Assembly (NCBI GenBank): GCA_051651645.1
Contig: JBOFSR010000122.1
Location: forward strand, 1 to 10,468
DNA from: JBOFSR01 sp051651645
Lineage (GTDB): Bacteria; Spirochaetota; Spirochaetia; Treponematales; Treponemataceae
Length of the DNA stretch: 10,468 bases
Reading direction: 5' to 3'
This document shows, piece after piece, positions 6,746 through 10,468 of the stretch. The translations under genes and the position numbers were made by a program. The notes below the pieces were generated by a model that worked only from the letters and a program-made list of their open reading frames with translations, was not told where the DNA came from and did not search any database. The first letter of the stretch is position 1, and the number at the start of each line of letters is the position of its first letter.

Positions 6746-8271
6746 AATTTCTTAATTTCCTCTTGACAAAGACTGTCAACATAATCGTTATGCTTATTTC
6801 CTGAGTGTCCCTTAATCCATTGCCATTTAATTGAAAGATTATGCGTTAATTCATCAAGCTCAATCCATAAATCTTGGTTTTTCACAGGCTGTTTTGCCGC
6901 TGTCTTCCAACCATTTATCTTCCACGTATGTATCCACGATGTAATTCCATCCTTAACATACTGACTATCAACAAAAAAAGTAATCTCTCTTTTTTGCCAG
7001 CGTTCATTTTGGGTAATTGCCTCCAACGCACTAATAACTGCAAAAAGCTCCATGCGATTATTCGTTGTTTCACGCTCACCACCACTTGCCTCAGTTTTGC
7101 TTTGCACGCTTTCATCCATAATCAAATATCCCCAACCGCCAGGCCCTGGATTTCCAGCACAACCGCCATCAGTGTAAACAACTAATTCACTTTTATTTAT
7201 AGCATTATTTTGTTGTTCACCAAGGCAAGAAGAAGAGGAAAGCTCATCATTTGTATAAACCAAACCAATCTGCTTTCTGATTGCATCAAGCGTTTTTGCT
7301 ACCAAAAGACTATCGTTGTGCGGATGAATAGTTGATTCTAAAAGAGATTTTTCAATACATTCCATTGTATTTCGAATTTCATACTCATAGCCATTAATTT
7401 CAAAGGGCAATTTATATACTTCCAAAAGATTATTGTGCGTGTCATATATCTCAATTTCTTGTGCCATCCAAAATAAAGGTAAGCGAATTTTACCATGAGA
7501 GCCACAAATCCATGCTTCTTTGAGCGTCTCATGTTCAGCATCAAAAGAACACGAAAGATTAGCACTAATAATGCTTTTATCACGTGCTTCAAATAAGAGA
7601 TTGACTAAGGTTTCACGATCAGTTTTTTGCTCGTCATAAAAGCGGGCAAGAGATTGAATTGTTGATGGCTCTTTTAGTTTAAGCCCGCCTGCAGCACAAG
7701 CGAGTGCAAAACTTACAGGATAAATGCCAATATCAAGCAAGGAACCGCCTGCCGTACTTGCCGTATAACGACGATGCTTAGGATCTGCTGGAGAAAAAAT
7801 ATGAAAGTGCGCAAAAATTGAATACAGTGAGCCAATTTTCCCTGAACGCAAAATCTCAAAAGCTTTATGTACCGCAGGATTAAACCGCATCCATAATGCT
7901 TCAAGAAAAAAATGATTTTCCTCTTTTGCCACAGCCAAAACATTTTCAAGCTCATGAGCATTTACCGTTGCAGGCTTTTCACAAACAACGTGTTTCCCAG
8001 ATTTTAAAGCTTTTATAGAAAGACTAGCATGTGTATTATGCGGCGTTGCGATGTATACAATATCAACAGCAGGATCAGTAAAAGCCTGCTCATAACTATC
8101 ATAATAGCAGTTAAAACCAAATTGTTTTGCAAAGTTTTCTGCTCTCTCTAAACTGCGTGAAGCAACAGCCTGAAGTTCAAGTTCCCCATTATTTTTTAAA
8201 ATTGACAAAGCCTGAGTAAAGGTAGTAGCCATTTTTCCTGTAGAAATTACAGCCCAACAATATTTTTTCAT
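6742..8271 (-). CDS. Gfo/Idh/MocA-type oxidoreductase fused to ribonuclease HI
   Basis: 509 residues from the ATG at 8271-8269; the in-frame TTG at 8307 would add 12 residues and overlap the likely promoter. Residues 1-338 are a NAD(P)-dependent Gfo/Idh/MocA dehydrogenase. The N-terminal Rossmann turn reads ISTGKMA, with Ser where the first Gly is usual. CEKPAT at 97-102 holds the catalytic-site Lys99, and GGSLLDIGIYPV at 175-186 places it near the dihydrodiol or aldose-type dehydrogenases. Residues 339-361 form a polar, Ser-rich linker. Residues 362-509 are a complete RNase HI: YTDGG with Asp368, NRMEL with Glu408, VDSQY with Asp435, KGHSG with His489 and HND with Asp496. These match the four carboxylates and the His of E. 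coli RNase HI, so it should cut RNA in RNA-DNA hybrids. There is no ATG, GTG or TTG codon at the junction and no stop, so the fusion is real in this sequence. How the two activities relate is unknown. Confidence 0.93.
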   Translation of the reverse strand: MKKYCWAVISTGKMATTFTQALSILKNNGELELQAVASRSLERAENFAKQFGFNCYYDSYEQAFTDPAVDIVYIATPHNTHASLSIKALKSGKHVVCEKPATVNAHELENVLAVAKEENHFFLEALWMRFNPAVHKAFEILRSGKIGSLYSIFAHFHIFSPADPKHRRYTASTAGGSLLDIGIYPVSFALACAAGGLKLKEPSTIQSLARFYDEQKTDRETLVNLLFEARDKSIISANLSCSFDAEHETLKEAWICGSHGKIRLPLFWMAQEIEIYDTHNNLLEVYKLPFEINGYEYEIRNTMECIEKSLLESTIHPHNDSLLVAKTLDAIRKQIGLVYTNDELSSSSCLGEQQNNAINKSELVVYTDGGCAGNPGPGGWGYLIMDESVQSKTEASGGERETTNNRMELFAVISALEAITQNERWQKREITFFVDSQYVKDGITSWIHTWKINGWKTAAKQPVKNQDLWIELDELTHNLSIKWQWIKGHSGNKHNDYVDSLCQEEIKKF

Positions 8272-8278
8272 ACCCTTG

Positions 8279-8307
8279 ATTATACAACCATACTTTGAAA
8301 AAAACAA
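8279..8307 (-). promoter_or_regulatory. Promoter abutting the fusion gene start (possible leaderless transcript)
   Basis: Minus strand: TTGTTT (8307-8302), a 17-base spacer, then a perfect TATAAT (8284-8279). Transcription would start at about 8272, next to the ATG at 8271. The only ribosome-like motif, AAGGG, sits one base before the ATG, too close to act normally and inside the predicted promoter discriminator. The -35 is weak. Confidence 0.5.
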
Positions 8308-8335
8308 TTGAAAAAAGGCTTATTTTAAATATATT
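8308..8335 (+). promoter_or_regulatory. Weak divergent promoter candidate
   Basis: TTGAAA (8308-8313), a 16-base spacer and TATATT (8330-8335) give a plus-strand match directly behind the minus-strand promoter. It would start transcription a few bases before the ATG of the small reading frame at 8346, or feed the repeat array. Chance is likely in such AT-rich DNA. Confidence 0.2.
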
Positions 8336-8345
8336 TAGTTTGCAT

Positions 8346-8519
8346 ATGAGTACTTTAAGAGATTACATTAAAAGAGCTTTCCGTAATTTTTTATTGTATA
8401 AAAAAGATCACGCACTACAAACACCAATGAGTTTTCACAAATACTTAGATATATACACAACGGAACTTGTTTCACTATGCGCAATTCAATTACAAATCTC
8501 TTGCCTTATCATGGTATAG
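8346..8519 (+). CDS. Possible 57-residue small protein or truncated gene
   Basis: ATG at 8346 opens 57 codons, ending in TAG at 8517-8519. The first 45 residues have ordinary protein-like composition (MSTLRDYIKRAFRNFL, basic and amphipathic, then SFHKYLDIYTTELVSL). The last ten are hydrophobic (ISCLIMV) and stop where the first degenerate unit of the repeat array begins at 8515. There is no Shine-Dalgarno. This could be the 5' stub of a gene whose remainder was lost where the repeats now lie, or a chance frame. No family is recognised. It is divergent from the fusion gene. Confidence 0.25.
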   Translation: MSTLRDYIKRAFRNFLLYKKDHALQTPMSFHKYLDIYTTELVSLCAIQLQISCLIMV

Positions 8520-8657
8520 ACTTACCTCCCTTTTACTAGTATAGACATGCTTCCTTTACTAGGGTAGCCCTACCTCTTTAATTCATAAGGAGGTGCCTCT
8601 TTTATTCGTGTGGAGGCTCCTCTTTAATTCATATGGATGTCTCAGCTTTATTATGTA
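8515..8657 (+). repeat. Degenerate left flank of the 23-bp tandem array
   Basis: Six diverged units precede the regular array: 8515-8539 (25 bp), 8540-8564 (25), 8565-8587 (23), 8588-8610 (23), 8611-8633 (23) and 8634-8657 (24). Each keeps a purine-rich start (TAGA, GGAGG or GGATG), a central CTC/CCTC block and a T-rich TTTA(C/A)T end followed by TA or TAG. Units 8515 and 8540 both begin TATAGAC. Units 8588 and 8611 share GGAGG and CTCTTTxATTC. The match to the main unit grows towards 8658. This was judged by eye. Confidence 0.55.
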
Positions 8658-8910
8658 CGAGTGTTCTCCATTACTATGTACGAGTGTTCTCCATTACTAT
8701 GTACGAGTGCTCTCCATTACTATGTACGAGTGCTCTCCATTACTATGTACGAGTGTTCTCCATTACTATGTACGAGTGCTCTCCATTACTATGTACGAGT
8801 GCTCTCCATTACTATGTACGAGTGCTCTCCATTACTATGTATGAGTGCTCTCCATTACTATGTATGAATGCTCTCCATTACTATGTACGAGTGCTCTACA
8901 TTACTAGGGA
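8658..8910 (+). repeat. Eleven-copy 23-bp tandem repeat (VNTR-like)
   Basis: Units start at 8658, 8681, 8704, 8727, 8750, 8773, 8796, 8819, 8842, 8865 and 8888, an exact 23-bp period with no spacer. The unit begins CGAGTG, continues with T or C and TCTCCATTAC, and ends TATGTA. Variation is small: T or C at base 7, TGAGTG in the unit at 8842, TGAATG in that at 8865, and in the last unit CTACATTA plus an end changed to GGGA. No stop codon occurs in any plus-strand frame, while the minus strand has TAG and TAA in every unit. Since 23 is not divisible by 3, three units (69 bp) encode a repeating 23-residue peptide, and all three frames cycle through the same peptide. I regard the array as non-coding, unstable satellite DNA. 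Slipped-strand copy-number change is likely (inference). Confidence 0.95.
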
Positions 8911-8983
8911 GAGGTGTGCGTGTAGTGTTACTGGTACATTCTTTATGCTACTTGTGTTGATTTGGCGGTGGGGCTTAGGGGAT
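8911..8983. other. Array right flank, otherwise featureless
   Basis: 8911-8935 may be one more decayed unit (GAGGTG at the start, TTACTGG near the end). From 8936 to 8983 the strand is unusually G/T-rich (GTTGATTTGGCGGTGGGG) and I see no gene, promoter or repeat. Confidence 0.4.
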
Positions 8984-9014
8984 AAAAAAAAGACAGCCCA
9001 AAGGCTGTCTTTTT
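8984..9014 (-). terminator. Strong intrinsic terminator, bidirectional, ends the LRR gene
   Basis: GACAGCC (8992-8998) and GGCTGTC (9003-9009) form a perfect 7-bp stem with a CAAA loop. It is extended by five A-T pairs: AAAAA on the left, TTTTT at 9010-9014 on the right. Eight A at 8984-8991 give an eight-T tail on the minus strand, so it works best for the LRR gene, whose stop is about 40 bases upstream on that strand. In the plus direction it has a five-T tail and would stop transcripts from the array. Confidence 0.88.
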
Positions 9015-9053
9015 AGTACTAGTACTTGGTACTGTAGTACTTTAGTGCTTTGT
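9015..9053. repeat. AGTACT palindrome cluster
   Basis: Between terminator and LRR stop codon, AGTACT occurs twice in tandem (9015-9026, a 12-base perfect palindrome), followed by imperfect copies GGTACT and AGTACT and a further AGTGCT within about 20 bases. It lies in the 3' untranslated region of the LRR gene. No function is assigned. Confidence 0.5.
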
Positions 9054-10468
9054 CTACTGTACGTCAGCTATTGTTCCTTTCCATTTTACATTCGCAACCC
9101 TATTATTCCAATAGCTGTGCCAGTCCTTAGGTCTTGATTCATGCTCTGTTACAATGGTATTAGGTGCTTCTTTAATACCAATAAAGACAAATCCATCAAT
9201 GGCAGTAACACTTTTTGGAATAAATACCTTAGCTAATTGAGTATTATTTCGAAAAGCCCACGAGTCAATCTTCGTTAGTCTCCTTGGAAACACTACCTTT
9301 TCTAGTAGTTGATACTCAAATCCAGAAAGTCCAATACTTAACTTTAGTGTGTCCCCGTTTTCAAAGGTAAGGGTTCTCAAAGTTCCACCACGAGAGTCTC
9401 CATAAAAAGCATACTTTCTAATTTCAGTTGTCCTATTCGGAATCTCTAGCTCTTCTATTTTTTGGTATCTAAATGCATTCTCTCCAATTATTAGTTCGTG
9501 CGTGCTACTACCTTTTTCAAAGGTAAGTGTTCTCAAAGTTCCCTTACCAGAGTCCGCATAAAAAGCAGAACTACCTATTTTAGTCGTTCTATTTGGAATC
9601 TCTAGCTCTTCTATTTTTTGGTATCTAAATGCACGCTCTCCAATTATTAGTTCGTGCGTGCTACTACCTTTTTCAAACGTGAGTGTTGTCAAAGTTGCGT
9701 TTCTACCAGAACCTGCATCAAAAGCATAGTTACCTATTTCAGTCGTCCTACTCGGAATCTCTAACACCTCTATTTTTTGATAACTAAATGCATAATCTCC
9801 AATAGTTAATCCTTGTGTGTTACTACCTTTTTCAAACATGAGTATTTTTAAAGTCCCACTGTCAGAGTCCGCATAAAAAGCATAGTTACCAATTGTTTTA
9901 ATATTTTTACCAATATGCACGCTCGTTATACCTTTATTCTTAAAAGCTTCTTCTCCTACTTCTGTTACAGGTAAGCCCTCGTATGTGGCAGGGATGATAA
10001 TATCAGTACCTGTAACGTCTCCTTTTCCAATTACTCGATACTCAGTACCATTATTTATAAGCTCATATTCAAGTGACTCAGGAGAAGTATATGGCACATA
10101 TCCGTTAGTAAGCTCTCCTTCATTAGAAAAGTTTTCTATAATATAACTTTCGCTACTTGGTGTTATGCCTTGTTTTACATACACTGTTTCTGCTGCGGTA
10201 AATAAGTGCGAGTCATTGTCCGTAAGGTTTGCAATAGTTTGGCTGTCAATATACACCTTTTTTAAGTTTGAGTTATTTAGAAAAGCATTCTTATCTATAG
10301 AAGAAGTTCTCTTAGGAATAATAACAGAGCTAAGCCTTTGGGCATAAAATGCACTTTTTCCAATACTTAGAGGTTTTGTGTCATTACCAAGTTCAAAAGT
10401 CAATTCTGTTAATGCTGAACCTTGAAAAGCTCCATCAGCAATAGAAGTAACTCTATTAGGAATCTCTA
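9054..10468 (-). CDS. BspA-like (TpLRR/LRR_5) leucine-rich-repeat surface protein, 5' end missing
   Basis: The frame is open from the TAG at 9056-9054 to the right edge (about 470 residues visible). LRR sequence continues upstream of the TTG at 10403 (EIPNRVTSIADGAF), so that codon is not the start and the N-terminus is outside the window. Repeats follow the TpLRR pattern IGxxAFYxxxxLxxLxIPxxxTxI and fall in two blocks. The upstream block ends at about VYVKQGITPSS. Then a linker (YTSPESLEYELINN) and the cap typical for this family (VIGKGDVTGTDIIIPATYEG, then LPVTEVGEEAF) start a second block. The C-terminus (ESRPKDWHSYW, then VKW near the end) is the usual Trp-containing end cap. Such proteins are surface-exposed or secreted adhesins in Treponema, Tannerella and Trichomonas (family knowledge). 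No anchor or secretion signal is visible in this part. A strong terminator follows. Confidence 0.92.
   Translation of the reverse strand, partial: EIPNRVTSIADGAFQGSALTELTFELGNDTKPLSIGKSAFYAQRLSSVIIPKRTSSIDKNAFLNNSNLKKVYIDSQTIANLTDNDSHLFTAAETVYVKQGITPSSESYIIENFSNEGELTNGYVPYTSPESLEYELINNGTEYRVIGKGDVTGTDIIIPATYEGLPVTEVGEEAFKNKGITSVHIGKNIKTIGNYAFYADSDSGTLKILMFEKGSNTQGLTIGDYAFSYQKIEVLEIPSRTTEIGNYAFDAGSGRNATLTTLTFEKGSSTHELIIGERAFRYQKIEELEIPNRTTKIGSSAFYADSGKGTLRTLTFEKGSSTHELIIGENAFRYQKIEELEIPNRTTEIRKYAFYGDSRGGTLRTLTFENGDTLKLSIGLSGFEYQLLEKVVFPRRLTKIDSWAFRNNTQLAKVFIPKSVTAIDGFVFIGIKEAPNTIVTEHESRPKDWHSYWNNRVANVKWKGTIADVQ
9445..9915 (-). repeat. 156-159-bp internal repeats in the LRR gene
   Basis: Three consecutive copies, anchored at TCTAGC/TCTAAC, begin at 9445, 9601 and 9760, giving periods of 156 and 159 bp (52 and 53 residues, each two LRR units). 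The first 77 bases of copies one and two (9445-9521 and 9601-9677) differ at only two positions. The third copy is more diverged, and the right end is approximate. The period keeps the frame, so unequal recombination would change length without breaking the protein. Confidence 0.8.

Noticed and set aside
6742..7190. RNase HI as a separate gene within the fusion
   Set aside because: No ATG, GTG or TTG codon occurs in frame between the dehydrogenase end and the first catalytic motif; the next in-frame ATG lies after the first catalytic Asp.
6874..7961. Several frames of 66-103 codons on either strand inside the fusion gene
   Set aside because: All overlap conserved catalytic regions of the dehydrogenase or RNase HI in another frame.
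8658..8910. CRISPR array
   Set aside because: Units are directly adjacent with no spacers, and no cas gene is present.
8658..8910. Plasmid iterons or a replication origin
   Set aside because: The unit length is near the iteron range, but there is no rep gene, DnaA box or typical AT-rich opening region beside it, and the neighbours look chromosomal.
8593..9016. Three overlapping plus-strand reading frames (83, 127 and 76 codons) through the repeat array
   Set aside because: They are the same 23-bp unit read in three phases. The longest runs through the terminator hairpin before stopping, and none has a well-placed ribosome site (the AAGGAGG near 8587 is part of a decayed repeat unit and has no suitably spaced start).
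10401..10403. TTG start of the LRR protein at 10403
   Set aside because: Typical LRR sequence continues in frame upstream to the window edge, so the codon is an internal Leu.

Overview
The window is AT-rich bacterial DNA that most resembles a host-associated treponeme (spirochaete). This is inferred from a BspA/TpLRR-type leucine-rich-repeat protein, two lipoprotein signal peptides with the relaxed spirochaete-style lipobox (FSSC), and the overall codon and base use. No species marker such as an rRNA gene is present, so the genus is a best guess.

Layout. Positions 1-250 (minus) hold the N-terminus of a lipoprotein that runs off the left edge, with a very good sigma-70-type promoter. A two-gene plus-strand unit follows (424-2465): a beta-rich lipoprotein overlapping by one base an RlmM/FtsJ-like 2'-O-methyltransferase with an intact K-D-K-E set. 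Converging on it is a tight four-gene minus-strand operon (6525 down to 2486): a secreted von Willebrand A protein, a 530-residue helical protein of unknown function, a rhomboid intramembrane protease and a small secreted or membrane-anchored protein. The spacings of 8, 2 and -14 bases imply co-transcription and translational coupling, and the set looks like an envelope-associated module.

From 6742 to 8271 (minus) one uninterrupted reading frame joins a complete Gfo/Idh/MocA-type dehydrogenase to a complete RNase HI with all catalytic residues. This is an unexpected fusion with no start codon at the junction. Its candidate promoter lies so close to the ATG that the message may be leaderless.

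Positions 8515-8935 hold a tandem array: eleven 23-bp units at exact period (8658-8910), with progressively degraded units on the left and one on the right. Because 23 is not a multiple of 3, and the plus strand has no stop in any frame, three overlapping spurious reading frames run through it. A bidirectional terminator (8984-9014) and a small patch of AGTACT palindromes separate the array from a BspA-like LRR surface-protein gene on the minus strand. That gene occupies 9054 to the right edge, lacks its 5' end, and contains internal repeats of 156-159 bp.

The strongest leads are the dehydrogenase-RNase HI fusion, the 23-bp array with its decay gradient, and the vWA/rhomboid operon. I see no evidence for a phage, CRISPR array, transposase or defence island.
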